64,000 nucleotides of DNA. Source: Xanthomonas euroxanthea (GTDB lineage Bacteria > Pseudomonadota > Gammaproteobacteria > Xanthomonadales > Xanthomonadaceae). Location of the stretch: positions 248,001 through 312,000 of the forward strand of contig NZ_UIHB01000004.1 of NCBI RefSeq assembly GCF_900476395.1, in the 5' to 3' direction. The translations under genes and the position numbers were made by a program. The notes under the pieces were generated by a model. That model saw nothing but the letters and a program-made list of their open reading frames with translations, searched no databases and was not told the origin of the DNA. Numbering within the stretch: the first letter of the stretch is position 1; each line of letters starts with the position of its first letter. Positions 40,987-50,335 of this stretch are shown one piece after another.

Positions 40987-42144
40987 GTGCCCGACCTGAT
41001 TCCACCGCCGCTGGCGCTGTACGTGCACCTGCCCTGGTGCGTGCGCAAGTGCCCGTACTGCGACTTCAATTCGCATGCGGCCAAGGGCGTGCTGCCGTTC
41101 GAAGACTATGTGGATGCGTTGATCCGCGACCTGGATGCGGACCTGCCGCTGGTGTGGGGTCGCGTGGTGCATTCGGTGTTCTTCGGCGGCGGCACCCCGA
41201 GCCTGTTCCCGCCCGAGGCGATCGACCGCTTCCTGCAGGCCGCCGCCGCGCGGCTGCGCTTTGCGCCGAATCTGGAAATCACCCTGGAAACCAATCCAGG
41301 CACCGCCGAGCATGGCCGCTTCGATGGCTATCGCGCCGCCGGGGTGAACCGGCTGAGCTTCGGTGTGCAGACCTTCGACGATGTGGCGCTGCAGCGGCTC
41401 GGTCGCATCCACGACAGTGCCCAGGCCGAGCGTGCAATCACGCTGGCGCAGGATGCCGGCTACGACAATTTCAATATCGACCTGATGTACGCGCTGCCCG
41501 AGCAGACCCTGGCGCAGGCCGAGCACGATCTCGAGCGCGCGTTCGCGTTGCAGCCCACCCATCTGTCGCATTACCAGCTCACGCTGGAGCCGAACACGGT
41601 GTTCTTCGCGCGGCCGCCCAAGGGCATTCCCGACGACGATGCGGCCTGGGATATCCAGGAACATTGCCAGCGCCTGCTGGCCGAGGCCGGCTATGCGCAG
41701 TATGAGGTGAGCGCCTACGCCAGGCCCGGGCGGCAGTGCGCGCACAACCTCAATTACTGGCGCTTCGGCGATTATCTGGGCATCGGCGCCGGCGCGCACG
41801 GCAAGATCAGCTCCGGTGCCGAACAGCATGTGTTGCGACGCTGGAAGCACAAGCACCCGCAGAGTTACCTGGCCAGCGCCGGCAGCACGGCATCGATTGG
41901 CGGCGACGAGATCGTGCCGCGCGAGCGGCTGCCGTTCGAATACATGCTCAACCTGTTGCGCCTGCACGAGGGCTTCGCGCTGCGCGACTTCGAAGTCTCC
42001 ACCGGGCTGGCGGCGTCGGTCATCGAGCTGCCGGTGGCGCGCGCGATTGCGCAAGGCTGGATGACCGCGCAGGACGGACGCGTGGTGCCGACCGAGCTGG
42101 GCCGCCGCTTCACCAATGACGTGGTCGAGCTGTTTCTTGCCTAA
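40987..42144 (+). CDS. hemW: Radical SAM protein HemW (heme chaperone, HemN-like)
   Basis: The 385 residues carry the radical-SAM cluster motif CVRKCPYC near residue 16, FFGGGTPSLF, LETNPGTAE, VNRLSFGVQTF, NIDLMYALPEQ and YEVSAYARPG. The HemW tail is present. The short N-terminus before the cluster motif distinguishes it from true coproporphyrinogen dehydrogenase HemN. The start is probably the GTG at 40987, 17 nt after rdgB; no strong ribosome-binding site is seen, so the exact start is uncertain. Confidence 0.92.
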   Translation: MPDLIPPPLALYVHLPWCVRKCPYCDFNSHAAKGVLPFEDYVDALIRDLDADLPLVWGRVVHSVFFGGGTPSLFPPEAIDRFLQAAAARLRFAPNLEITLETNPGTAEHGRFDGYRAAGVNRLSFGVQTFDDVALQRLGRIHDSAQAERAITLAQDAGYDNFNIDLMYALPEQTLAQAEHDLERAFALQPTHLSHYQLTLEPNTVFFARPPKGIPDDDAAWDIQEHCQRLLAEAGYAQYEVSAYARPGRQCAHNLNYWRFGDYLGIGAGAHGKISSGAEQHVLRRWKHKHPQSYLASAGSTASIGGDEIVPRERLPFEYMLNLLRLHEGFALRDFEVSTGLAASVIELPVARAIAQGWMTAQDGRVVPTELGRRFTNDVVELFLA

Positions 42145-42365
42145 TCACGGCGATCGCGGCGCGGCACGGCAGCCAGCACGCCGCGCCATGATCGGTAGCG
42201 CACGCGACAGCACTGGCGCGCAGATCCAGCGAGTCGTGCCATGCGCGCCGTCCGCGCCAGAGTGGCGACCGGATCTTGCCAGGCACGTCTCGCGGCCGCG
42301 CGGTCGCTGACCGGTGGAAAAACATGCTACATAACGCACGCCTCGCACCGAGCCCGCCTTCACGG

Positions 42366-44798
42366 ATGTCCACTCCCGCCTTTTCCCTGCAGCACACGCC
42401 CAGCGGTCCGATCGCCGATGCGCCGGTTTCCGTGCGCGGGCGGCGCCTGCTTGCCGCGCTGCACGCCCATTGCGTGCAGGCGCTCAGCGGGCCGCTGCGG
42501 CTGACCGTCGTGGAGCTGGAGCGTGAGCTGCTGCATCAGGCCGAGCATGCACGCAGCAGCCAGATCCAGGCCGAAGCCTATGCGCAGATGCGCGGCCTGC
42601 GCGATCACATCGATCTGTTTCCGCAGGCGTTCCTGCAGCAGCTGGCGCAGGACCTGGCCACGCTGCGCGATCGCCCGTCGCTGACGCCGGCAGCCGACGC
42701 ATCAGCGCAAGCGCATCCGCAGATGCTCACCCTGGTGGAAGACACCGATATCGACCGCGATATCGTGCTCAGCGAGATTGCGCGCCGCGAGACCTCCCGG
42801 CGCGCCGATGCGCTGCAATTGCTGGCGCAGCGATTGGCGGTGATCGGCGCGGTGCCCGAATTCGAACTGGAAGCCGTGCCACTGGGCCCGTACGCCGTGT
42901 GCCGCGTGCTGCGCCAGTGCGGCCAAACGTTGGGATTGAGCCTGGATGGGCAGCTGACGCTCTACCGCGTGTTCGAGCGTCAGGTGATCGAACGGTTGAA
43001 CGATCTGTACGAGCGTGCCAACGGCGCACTGGCGCAGGAAGGCATCCTGCCGGGATTGATCTATCACCCCTATCTGGTCAAACCCACCCAGGTGCAGACC
43101 CGGCGCGCCGCGCCTGCATCAGCCACCGCAGCGAAGGATGCTGCGGCCACCAGTGGGCGCGCGATGCCGCCGCGCGGCGGGCGACCTGCAACCGGCTGGA
43201 GCGGGCAGTCCGCACCGACGCCGTGGCAGAGCGCCTTGCTGGATCCGCCCGCTGTTCCGATGACACTGGCAACGGCCACCTACGGTGAGCAGGCGACACC
43301 AGCACTGAGCGATGCAGTGCTGGCGCTGGGCGGCCTGATGGCGTCGGCGCGGCAGTCGCAGGCGGCCGGCGAGGTCGGCGCAGCGGCGACTCAAGACACT
43401 GCACAGCACGGCGCAGCGCCTGCGACAGGCACGCAGGCAACACCTGAGAAAGCATCGGCCCAGCGTGCTTCCACGACCGTGCCCAAAGCCGCCCTCGGCG
43501 ACGCACTGGCCAGCCTGCAGGGCGCGCTGGCGGCGCAGGCGGCGGCATCGCCGCAGCCTGCCGGCATCGATGCGGTGCAGCGCCAGGTGCTGGCGTTGCT
43601 GCGGGCCCAACACGGCCCCGAGGCTGCGCTGTCGCCGCAGGACACCGACACCTTCGATCTGCTCGGCCTGCTCTACGCGCAGATGCAACGCGAGGTCCGC
43701 CCGCAGACCCCGGCGCAGGCCCTGCTCGCCAAATTGCAGGTCCCGGTGGTGCGCGCGGCGTTGGCCGATACGCATTTCTTCGTGCGCGACCAGCACCCGG
43801 TGCGCGAATTGCTCAACACCGTAGCCGAGTCCGGCGCGGTCTGGCTGGGCGAGGACGATGTCGACCCGCAGCTGCTGCACAAGCTGGGCAGCGCGGTGGA
43901 CAGGATCGTCACCGACTATCAGGGCGACGAGGCCGTGTTCGCCGCGGCCAATGACGAGATCCAGACGCATCTGCGCACGCTGGCCCGCAAGGCCGAGGTC
44001 GCCGAGCGGCGCCATGTGGATGCGGCACGCGGCAAGGAGCGGCTGGAGTCGGCCAAGCAGCAGGCCGAGGCGCGCATCGAGCAACTGTGCGAGCAGAGCG
44101 CCCCGCCGCGCTTCGTGCAGGCGCTGCTGCGTCAGGCCTGGTCGGACGTGCTGACGCTGACGCTGCTGCGCCAGGGCGAGCAGTCGCCCGAATGGGACGA
44201 GCGTCAGGCGCTGACCACCCGCATTGCCGAAGTCACCTGCCGCAGCAAGGGGCAACCCGCCGACATCGCGCTCGGCACCGAGATCGACACCGCGCTGCTG
44301 CAGGTCGGCTACCACCACGATGAAGCGGCGGCGATCGCGCGGCGCCTGTCCACGCCCGGTGGCGAGGACGAGATGACCTCGCGCACCGAACTCACTGCCA
44401 GGCTCAAGACGCGCACGCGGCTGGGTGACCAGGGCGACAGCGCGCCGCGCAGGGACATCGCCACCGCGCGTTCGCCAGCCGAGGAGGCGTGCTACGTGCA
44501 GCTGCGCAGCCTGCCGTTCGGCAGCTGGTTCGAATTCGTCATCAACCAGCAGGGCGACCTGCGCCGGCAACGGCTGTCCTGGTATAGCCCGATGACCGAC
44601 AACGCGTTGTTCGTCAATCAGCGCGGACAGAAGGTCGGCGAGCACTCGCTCGATGGCCTGTCGCGGCTGATGGCCGGTGGCCAGGCACGCCTGCTGGTCG
44701 AAGAGAAATCGCGCCTGATCGACCGCGCCTGGCATGCCACCGTGCGCACGCTGCGCAGCCTGGCCGGCCAGGCGCCCGCTGCCGAGGCCACCCGATGA
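42366..44798 (+). CDS. DUF1631 family protein
   Basis: An 810-residue, mostly helical cytosolic protein of DUF1631, a family sometimes misnamed thymidine phosphorylase. The N-terminal part is helical (VVELERELLHQAEHARSS), then an Ala/Thr-rich low-complexity stretch around residues 240-410. The C-terminal helical domain ends with a beta-rich segment containing RQRLSWYSPMTDNALFVNQRG, which resembles PilZ-associated sequences. Its stop overlaps the PilZ gene start (ATGA at 44795-44798), which hints at a joint role in c-di-GMP signalling. The start at 42366 (MSTPAFSLQ) is preferred over 42276. Function unknown. Confidence 0.8.
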   Translation: MSTPAFSLQHTPSGPIADAPVSVRGRRLLAALHAHCVQALSGPLRLTVVELERELLHQAEHARSSQIQAEAYAQMRGLRDHIDLFPQAFLQQLAQDLATLRDRPSLTPAADASAQAHPQMLTLVEDTDIDRDIVLSEIARRETSRRADALQLLAQRLAVIGAVPEFELEAVPLGPYAVCRVLRQCGQTLGLSLDGQLTLYRVFERQVIERLNDLYERANGALAQEGILPGLIYHPYLVKPTQVQTRRAAPASATAAKDAAATSGRAMPPRGGRPATGWSGQSAPTPWQSALLDPPAVPMTLATATYGEQATPALSDAVLALGGLMASARQSQAAGEVGAAATQDTAQHGAAPATGTQATPEKASAQRASTTVPKAALGDALASLQGALAAQAAASPQPAGIDAVQRQVLALLRAQHGPEAALSPQDTDTFDLLGLLYAQMQREVRPQTPAQALLAKLQVPVVRAALADTHFFVRDQHPVRELLNTVAESGAVWLGEDDVDPQLLHKLGSAVDRIVTDYQGDEAVFAAANDEIQTHLRTLARKAEVAERRHVDAARGKERLESAKQQAEARIEQLCEQSAPPRFVQALLRQAWSDVLTLTLLRQGEQSPEWDERQALTTRIAEVTCRSKGQPADIALGTEIDTALLQVGYHHDEAAAIARRLSTPGGEDEMTSRTELTARLKTRTRLGDQGDSAPRRDIATARSPAEEACYVQLRSLPFGSWFEFVINQQGDLRRQRLSWYSPMTDNALFVNQRGQKVGEHSLDGLSRLMAGGQARLLVEEKSRLIDRAWHATVRTLRSLAGQAPAAEATR

Positions 44799-45142
44799 TC
44801 CAGGACACCCGCCGCGCACCGCGCCGCCAGCCGTCCGACCTGGTACCGGTGACCGACATGCTCAGCGAGGCGCAGATCGGCCGGGTGGGTAATGTCTCGG
44901 AAACCGGCATGCTGCTGCTGGCCTCGGTTCCGCTGCAGGACGATGCCCTGTACCAATTGCGCTTCAGCCTGCCCGAGCGCATCGGCCGCGCCACCGAGAT
45001 CGACGTCGGCGTGCATCTGTTGTGGACCGAAGCCGCGCACGCACCCGGACAGGCCTGGGCCGGCTTCCGCTTCCTGACCATGTCCGAGCCGCATCGCCAA
45101 CGCCTGCGCGCCTGGATCGCCGAAGAACACATGCTGGGCTGA
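44795..45142 (+). CDS. PilZ-domain c-di-GMP receptor
   Basis: A 115-residue single-domain protein with both ligand motifs: RxxxR in DTRRAPRRQ at the N-terminus and (D/N)xSxxG in VGNVSETGMLLLA near residues 32-44. The beta-barrel tail (IDVGVHLLWTEA, WAGFRFLTM) follows. It probably binds cyclic di-GMP and signals to a partner. It overlaps the DUF1631 gene by 4 nt, which points to that protein as a possible partner. The start GATGATCC at 44795. Confidence 0.88.
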   Translation: MIQDTRRAPRRQPSDLVPVTDMLSEAQIGRVGNVSETGMLLLASVPLQDDALYQLRFSLPERIGRATEIDVGVHLLWTEAAHAPGQAWAGFRFLTMSEPHRQRLRAWIAEEHMLG

Positions 45143-45207
45143 AGGACAGCATCACCACGATTACGGCAAAATCGCGACCTGTCCTTGCATCGCCGATCGA
45201 GCCCCGC

Positions 45208-46533
45208 ATGCCCCAGCCGTCCTTGAGCCACCTGTATTCCGACCACCTGCGCACGCTGACCGCGCGCGCCGACGAGGCGCTGCAACGCGGCGGCTTCGAC
45301 CACCTGGTCGTGCCCAGCGGCAGCCTGCATTACCAGGTGTTCGACGACCGCGATTACCCGTACGCGGTCAATCCGCAGTTCAAGGCCTGGGTGCCGCTGA
45401 CGCGGGTGCCCGACAGCTGGCTGGTCTACACCCCGGGCAAGCGCCCGACGCTGATCTTCTGCCAGCCATTGGACTATTGGCATGTGGTGCCCGACGCCCC
45501 CAGTGGCTGGTGGGTCGAACACTGCGACATCCACATCATCCGCACCCCGGACCAGGCAGTGGCGCTGCTGCCCAGGCAGATCGAACGTTGCGCCATCCTG
45601 GGCGAGGCGCAGAGCGCGCTCGGTGCCTATGTGCCGAACAACCCGCAGCCGGTGCTCGATTACCTGGAGTATCAGCGCGCCTTCAAGACGCCCTACGAAC
45701 TGGCCTTGCTGCGCATCGCCCAGCAACTGGCGGTACGCGGCCATCGCGCGGCCGAAGCGGCCTTCCGCGCCGGCCAGAGTGAGTTCGGCATCCACATGGC
45801 CTATTGCGCCGCCGTCGGCCAGGACGCCACCGAGCTGCCGTACGGCAACATCATCGCGCTCAACGAACACGGTGCGGTGCTGCACTACACCGAGCTCGGC
45901 CAGCAGCCGCCGCAGCCGCTGCGCAGCTTCCTGATCGATGCCGGCGCTTCGGCCTACGGCTATGCCAGCGACATCACCCGCACCTATGCCGCCGACCCCG
46001 GCAGCGAATTCCAGGCGCTGATCGATGCGGTCGATGCCGCGCAGATCCGCATGGGCCAGAACGTGCGCGCCGGGGTGGATTACAAGCAACTGCATGTGGA
46101 TGCGCACCTGGCCTTGATGGGCATCCTCAAGGACTTCGGCATCCTCACCGTGTCGCCGGAAGCTGCGCTCGCCACCGGCGTCAGCGCCGCGTTCTTCCCG
46201 CACGGCCTGGGCCATCTGATCGGCCTGCAGGTGCACGACGTGGCCGGTTTTACGGCCAGTGACCGCGGCGGGCGCATCGAACGCCCGGACGGCCACCCGT
46301 ATCTGCGCCTGACCCGCGTGCTGGAACCGGGCATGGTGGTCACCATCGAACCGGGCGTGTACTTCATCGACATGCTGCTGGACGAAGTGAAGAAAAACGG
46401 CCACGCCGCCAGCGTCGACTGGGCACGCGTTGCGCAGTTCACACCCTACGGCGGCATCCGCATCGAAGACGAGGTGGTATGCACCGATGGCGCCCCTGAA
46501 AACCTGACCCGCCCGGTGTTTGCCGCCCCCTGA
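45208..46533 (+). CDS. pepQ: Xaa-Pro dipeptidase
   Basis: M24 metallopeptidase cleaving X-Pro dipeptides. The 441 residues (near the usual 443 of PepQ) show the metal ligands: LIDAGASAYGYASDITRTYA (two Asp), GLGHLIGLQVHDVAG (His), LEPGMVVTIEPGVY (Glu) and GGIRIEDEVVC (Glu). The N-terminal domain has the PepQ-type LHYQVFDDRDYPYAVNPQFK. The start at 45208 is chosen by homology; the longer frame upstream has unnatural composition. Confidence 0.95.
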   Translation: MPQPSLSHLYSDHLRTLTARADEALQRGGFDHLVVPSGSLHYQVFDDRDYPYAVNPQFKAWVPLTRVPDSWLVYTPGKRPTLIFCQPLDYWHVVPDAPSGWWVEHCDIHIIRTPDQAVALLPRQIERCAILGEAQSALGAYVPNNPQPVLDYLEYQRAFKTPYELALLRIAQQLAVRGHRAAEAAFRAGQSEFGIHMAYCAAVGQDATELPYGNIIALNEHGAVLHYTELGQQPPQPLRSFLIDAGASAYGYASDITRTYAADPGSEFQALIDAVDAAQIRMGQNVRAGVDYKQLHVDAHLALMGILKDFGILTVSPEAALATGVSAAFFPHGLGHLIGLQVHDVAGFTASDRGGRIERPDGHPYLRLTRVLEPGMVVTIEPGVYFIDMLLDEVKKNGHAASVDWARVAQFTPYGGIRIEDEVVCTDGAPENLTRPVFAAP

Positions 46534-46561
46534 GTCATTTTGCACAGCACGGAGCATTGCC

Positions 46562-46960
46562 ATGCACGATCCACGTCAACCCTCGCATCCCGACCACCCG
46601 ATGTACCAGCAGATCCAGCGCGGCGTGCATGCAATCGATGCGGCACATGGACGCGCACCCGACCAGACCAGTGACCGGCTCAGCGCAGCGCTGCTGCCGC
46701 TGGCCAAGGAAGGCGGCCTGTCGCGCGTGGACCACGTGCTGATGAGCGAGGCCAACCACCGCGGCGTGCACGGCGGCGAAAACGTGTTCGTGGTGCAGGG
46801 CGATCCGGCCAACCCGGCGCATCTGCGCGCGCACATGAAGACCGAGCAGGCATTGCGCACCCCGGAAGAGCAGTCGTTCGCGCGCGCGCAGCAGCTTTCC
46901 GCATCGAGCGAGCAGGTCCAGCAGCCCGAGCGCACCCAGACACCGCAGCTCAGTCAATAG
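46562..46960 (+). CDS. Stand-alone XVIPCD protein, candidate type IV secretion substrate
   Basis: The 132 residues look like an XVIPCD, the C-terminal domain that delivers Xanthomonadaceae effectors to the VirD4 coupling protein. The pattern is HPDHPMYQQIQRGVHAIDAAHGR in the N-terminal third, DQTSDRLSAALLPLAKEGGL, RVDHVLMSE, then NVFVVQGDPANPAHLRAH and KTEQAL. A glutamine-rich tail (QQLSASSEQVQQPERTQTPQ) follows. No enzymatic domain precedes it, so it is either an orphan signal domain, a truncated effector or an adaptor. GGAG lies about 9 nt upstream of the ATG. No immunity-type gene is adjacent. It sits between pepQ and pepP. Confidence 0.8.
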   Translation: MHDPRQPSHPDHPMYQQIQRGVHAIDAAHGRAPDQTSDRLSAALLPLAKEGGLSRVDHVLMSEANHRGVHGGENVFVVQGDPANPAHLRAHMKTEQALRTPEEQSFARAQQLSASSEQVQQPERTQTPQLSQ

Positions 46961-46978
46961 CACGCCTCGCAACAGACG

Positions 46979-46997
46979 GCCCGGCGCGGCGCCGGGC
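46979..46997 (+). terminator. GC-rich hairpin after the XVIPCD gene
   Basis: GCCCGGCGC / GCGCCGGGC, 18 nt after the stop and without a T tract. It may be a weak terminator or 3' protective hairpin; it also lies 106 nt past the convergent pepP stop. Confidence 0.4.
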
Positions 46998-47102
46998 AGA
47001 GCGTGTCTTGAGTAACAACGCCGGCGCAATCGCACGTGCCGGGCAATCGGAACACCACCTGTAGTGCGCGCGTTGCATTGCAGCGCAATGCAACGATCCG
47101 CG

Positions 47103-48473
47103 TCAGATCCGCTCACCATCGGCGTTGCCGCGCCCTGCGCCCAACGCGTCGCGATCCGCCATCTCCGCTTCGATCTCCTCGGCGCTGCGTGCCAAGGCAT
47201 CGGTCAGCACCCGATGGCCGTCGGCGGTGATCAGCACATTGTCTTCGGTGCGGATGCCGATGCCGCGCCACCTGGCCTCCACCGTGGTGTCGTCGGCGGA
47301 GATATAGAGCCCCGGCTCGATGGTGAACACCATGCCGGGCTCGAGCAGACGCGAGTCACCGGCCAGCCGGTAGTCACCCACATCGTGCACATCCAGCCCC
47401 AGCCAGTGGCCGGTCTTGTGGCGATAGAAGCGTTTGTAATGGCCATCGGCGATATTGCGCTCCAGCTTGCCCTTGAGCAGGCCCAACTGCAGCAGTCCTT
47501 CGGTCAGGGTCTGCACCGCGGCCAGATGCCCGGCTTCGTAGGCCACGCCGGGGCGCGCCTGTGCAAGTGCGGCAGCCTGCGCCGCGCCGACCAGATCATG
47601 CAGCGCGCGTTGCGCGGGGGTAAAACGGCCGTTGACCGGGAAGGTGCGGGTGATATCGGCCGCGTAGCCGCGGTATTCGGCACCGGCATCGATCAGCACC
47701 AGCTCGCCATCGCGGCTGCGCGCATTGTTGGCGCGGTAATGCAGCACGCAGGCATTGCTGCCGGTGCCCACGATGCTGCCATACGCCGGCCATGCATCGG
47801 CGGCGCGAAACGCGCGCTCCACCTCGGCCTGCAGTTCGTACTCATGCATGCCCGGCCGCGCCATCCGCATGGCGGCGCGATGGGCGCGCACGCTGATGTC
47901 GGCAGCGTGTTGCATCAACGCGATCTCGTCGCGCGACTTGAACAGCCGCTGCTCGTGCAGCAGATGCCCGAGCTCGAGGAATTCGTGCGGCGGCTGCGCG
48001 CCGTGGCGCACCTGCTCGCGCACGCGCTTGAGCCAGCCGATCAGCTTGAGATCGAAATCCACGTCGCGCCCGAAGTGGTAATAGACGCGGCTGCGCCCCT
48101 CCAGCAGGCCCGGCAGGATCTCGTCGACATCGTCGATGGGATACGCATCGTCCATGCCGTAGCGCTCCACCGCGCCTTCCTGGCCCTCGCGCGGGCCATC
48201 CCAGGCTTCGCGCTCGGCATCGCGCTCGCGGCAGAACAGGATCGCCTCGCCATGCTTGCGGCCCGGCACCAGCACCAGCACCGCCTCCGGCTCGGGAAAG
48301 CCGCTCAGGTACCAGAAATCCGAATCCTGCCGGTACGGGTAGTGGGTGTCGTGGCTGCGCACCCGCTCGGGTGCGGCCGGCAGGATCAGGATGGCCTGAT
48401 CGCCGGCCATCTGCATCAGTTGCTTGCGCCGACGCGCGTACTCGGCCGCGCCGATCCCGGTGAGCTTCTTCAT
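47103..48473 (-). CDS. pepP: Xaa-Pro aminopeptidase
   Basis: M24 metallopeptidase removing N-terminal residues before proline. The 456 residues comprise an N-terminal AMP_N domain (ARRRKQLMQMAGDQAILILPA, YRQDSDFWYLSGFPEPEA) and a catalytic pita-bread domain. Its metal ligands are in LIDAGAEYRGYAADITRTFP, GHWLGLDVHDVG, EPGMVFTIEPGLY and GIRTEDNVLI. It is co-directional with the UPF0149 gene, 13 nt apart; this pair (ygfB-pepP) is a conserved arrangement in gammaproteobacteria. Confidence 0.96.
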   Translation of the reverse strand: MKKLTGIGAAEYARRRKQLMQMAGDQAILILPAAPERVRSHDTHYPYRQDSDFWYLSGFPEPEAVLVLVPGRKHGEAILFCRERDAEREAWDGPREGQEGAVERYGMDDAYPIDDVDEILPGLLEGRSRVYYHFGRDVDFDLKLIGWLKRVREQVRHGAQPPHEFLELGHLLHEQRLFKSRDEIALMQHAADISVRAHRAAMRMARPGMHEYELQAEVERAFRAADAWPAYGSIVGTGSNACVLHYRANNARSRDGELVLIDAGAEYRGYAADITRTFPVNGRFTPAQRALHDLVGAAQAAALAQARPGVAYEAGHLAAVQTLTEGLLQLGLLKGKLERNIADGHYKRFYRHKTGHWLGLDVHDVGDYRLAGDSRLLEPGMVFTIEPGLYISADDTTVEARWRGIGIRTEDNVLITADGHRVLTDALARSAEEIEAEMADRDALGAGRGNADGERI

Positions 48474-48486
48474 GGCGCAGACGCGG

Positions 48487-49029
48487 TCAGTTCAACCGTT
48501 GGCGGAAGCGCGGCCCCATGACGCAGTCGCCATGCAGCAACAGCACCGCCACGCGCACGAACTCTTCGATCTCGGCCAGGGCGGTGTCGTCCTCATCGGC
48601 CGCATCGAAATCGTCGCTGGACGCCTGCGCCAGCCGCGCCAGGTCCTGCAGCGCCTCCTCCCCCTCTTCGGTCAGTGCCGGGCGCTGCTGCGCCGCCAGG
48701 CCGAAGCCGCCCAGAAAGGCGCGACACCAGTCGAACAAGGCATCGGTACGCGCCGCCAGCGGTGCACCGTCGTCGATCAACAGCAGCTCGAAGGCGAAAT
48801 CGCGGTCTTCCAGCTGCGCCACCGTGGCCTGACGCATCTGGTCCAGCGCCCCTCCCTGCCTGGGCGCCACCTGCGCGGTGTCGGCCAGGATGCGCGCCAG
48901 CCAGTCGCCGCTGTCGGCACCCCCGCCGGAAAGCCACCCGCACAATCCACCATGCAACTCCGCTGCGGAGGAAGCCAGCTCCAGCTGGCGACTTTCGTTT
49001 TGCACGGCGGTTACATCGGGCAGATCCAT
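48487..49029 (-). CDS. ygfB: UPF0149 (YgfB/YecA) family protein
   Basis: A 180-residue helical protein. Family marks are [46 protein letters not shown], and the C-terminal [14 protein letters not shown]. YgfB homologues modulate gene expression in other gammaproteobacteria; here only the family is certain. It is translated just before pepP. The start at 49029 (MDLPDVTAV) fits the family length. The gene faces the zapA group divergently. Confidence 0.88.
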   Translation of the reverse strand: MDLPDVTAVQNESRQLELASSAAELHGGLCGWLSGGGADSGDWLARILADTAQVAPRQGGALDQMRQATVAQLEDRDFAFELLLIDDGAPLAARTDALFDWCRAFLGGFGLAAQQRPALTEEGEEALQDLARLAQASSDDFDAADEDDTALAEIEEFVRVAVLLLHGDCVMGPRFRQRLN

Positions 49030-49266
49030 CGGGTCATCCAGGCTGAGAGCGGAAGGTACCGGCACGGGCGCCGGCGATGTGACTCCCCAGTGTATCAAGG
49101 CACCCAGCATCGGCCGCCAGCGGTACGTTCCATGCAGCGTTCCACGCACATGACGCCGGCTGGGGCGAAGCCCGTGGCAGCCCTTGTCGGGATTGGCCCG
49201 ACGGCAGGTGAGCGGGCGGCAACCGGGCGCTTGACCGGCGCGCGCGCGCGCCCCTATCGTGAGCAG

Positions 49267-49488
49267 ATGGACAACGCCGCTGCCCTCGCCCAGATCCGCG
49301 CACTTGCCGCCCGTGTGGAGGCCCTGGTCGAGCGTAGCCAGCGGTTGACCGACGAGAACCGCAGCCTGCGCCATCAGCAGGAACAGCTGATCGGCGAGCG
49401 CGCGCAGCTGCTGACCAAGAACGAGCAGGCGCGCTCGCGCGTGGAAGCCATGATCGTCCGCCTGAAATCCCTGGAGCAGCACACGTGA
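49267..49488 (+). CDS. Short coiled-coil protein (TIGR02449 type) upstream of zapA
   Basis: A 73-residue continuous coiled coil ([20 protein letters not shown] with Leu/Ala heptads throughout). It matches the small ZapB-like TIGR02449 proteins that precede zapA. Its TGA overlaps the zapA GTG. A part in cell division is likely from context, not shown. Confidence 0.8.
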   Translation: MDNAAALAQIRALAARVEALVERSQRLTDENRSLRHQQEQLIGERAQLLTKNEQARSRVEAMIVRLKSLEQHT

Positions 49489-49784
49489 GCACCAACGAGC
49501 CGGTCAGCGTGCGCATCCTGGATCGTGAATACACGGTTGGCGTCACTGCCGAGGAACGCGAGAGCCTCACCGCCGCGGCGCGCCTGCTGGATCTGCGCAT
49601 GCGCGAGATTCGTGGCAGCAATCGCATGGCGGCGGTAGATCGTGTGGCGGTGTTGGCCGCACTCAATCTGGCGCACGAATTGCAACAGCTGCGCGATCAG
49701 CAAGCGCTCTACGACCGTGAATTGGCCAATACGCTGGACAGCTTGAATCGCCGCCTGGACAGCGTCTCCGACACACCGCGTTGA
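49485..49784 (+). CDS. zapA: Cell division protein ZapA
   Basis: FtsZ-ring-associated protein. The 99 residues have an N-terminal globular part ([34 protein letters not shown]) and a C-terminal coiled coil ([20 protein letters not shown]). The start is GTG at 49485, overlapping the preceding stop. The 6S RNA gene follows, the standard order. Confidence 0.93.
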   Translation: MSTNEPVSVRILDREYTVGVTAEERESLTAAARLLDLRMREIRGSNRMAAVDRVAVLAALNLAHELQQLRDQQALYDRELANTLDSLNRRLDSVSDTPR

Positions 49785-49878
49785 GGTGCGGTTCGCACTG
49801 TCGTCGCAAATATGAACTTTCAATTGCGCCGGCCGACGAATGGGCTAGCCATCGCGCAGCAGAGGTCTATACTTCACC

Positions 49879-50066
49879 TGCGTTCTCTGCTGTAAACGAC
49901 AGCGTGCAAAACATTCGCCTTGTCCCTTAATTACGACCACGGGGGCGCGACGAAGCCGGGAGTGCAAGTCCGCCTTGTAGCGGGAAGCCCGATGGCCTCA
50001 CAACGTCCCCACTTGAACCCCGGGTTCAAGGTCGTTTCGCCCGCATCGTTCACGGCGGAGAATGCA
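49879..50066 (+). ncRNA. ssrS: 6S RNA
   Basis: Global regulator that binds sigma-70 RNA polymerase as a promoter mimic. The ends pair: TGCGTTCTCTGC near 49879-49890 with GCGGAGAATGCA near 50055-50066, the typical closing stem. The interior contains long imperfect pairing and a central bubble region. A TATACT -10 box lies at 49868-49873. The gene sits between zapA and fau, the conserved location. Boundaries are estimates to within a few bases. Confidence 0.88.
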
Positions 50067-50071
50067 AATCT

Positions 50072-50102
50072 GAAACGGCGCCTTCGGGCGCCGTTTCTTT
50101 TT
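50072..50102 (+). terminator. Strong intrinsic terminator after 6S RNA
   Basis: An 11-bp perfect stem GAAACGGCGCC / GGCGCCGTTTC closed by a TTCG tetraloop and followed by TTTTT. It starts a few bases past the 6S closing stem. Confidence 0.92.
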
Positions 50103-50335
50103 GTGTGCCTGAAACATGCGGCATGTGCACGCAGCGTGGCTGCGCCACTGCTGCGATCACTGCGCCCGGACATGATGCGCGCATGTGCAACGCGCAACCC
50201 GGCCACCGCTTCACGCACATGCGCTCAGCGACAGGCCAGAGCCGTGCAGGAGCTGGAAATCCGGCGATACACACGCACTAGGCAGGCGCACCCACGCCAT
50301 CGACAATATCGGCCCGCCTATCGCTGCGAGACACC

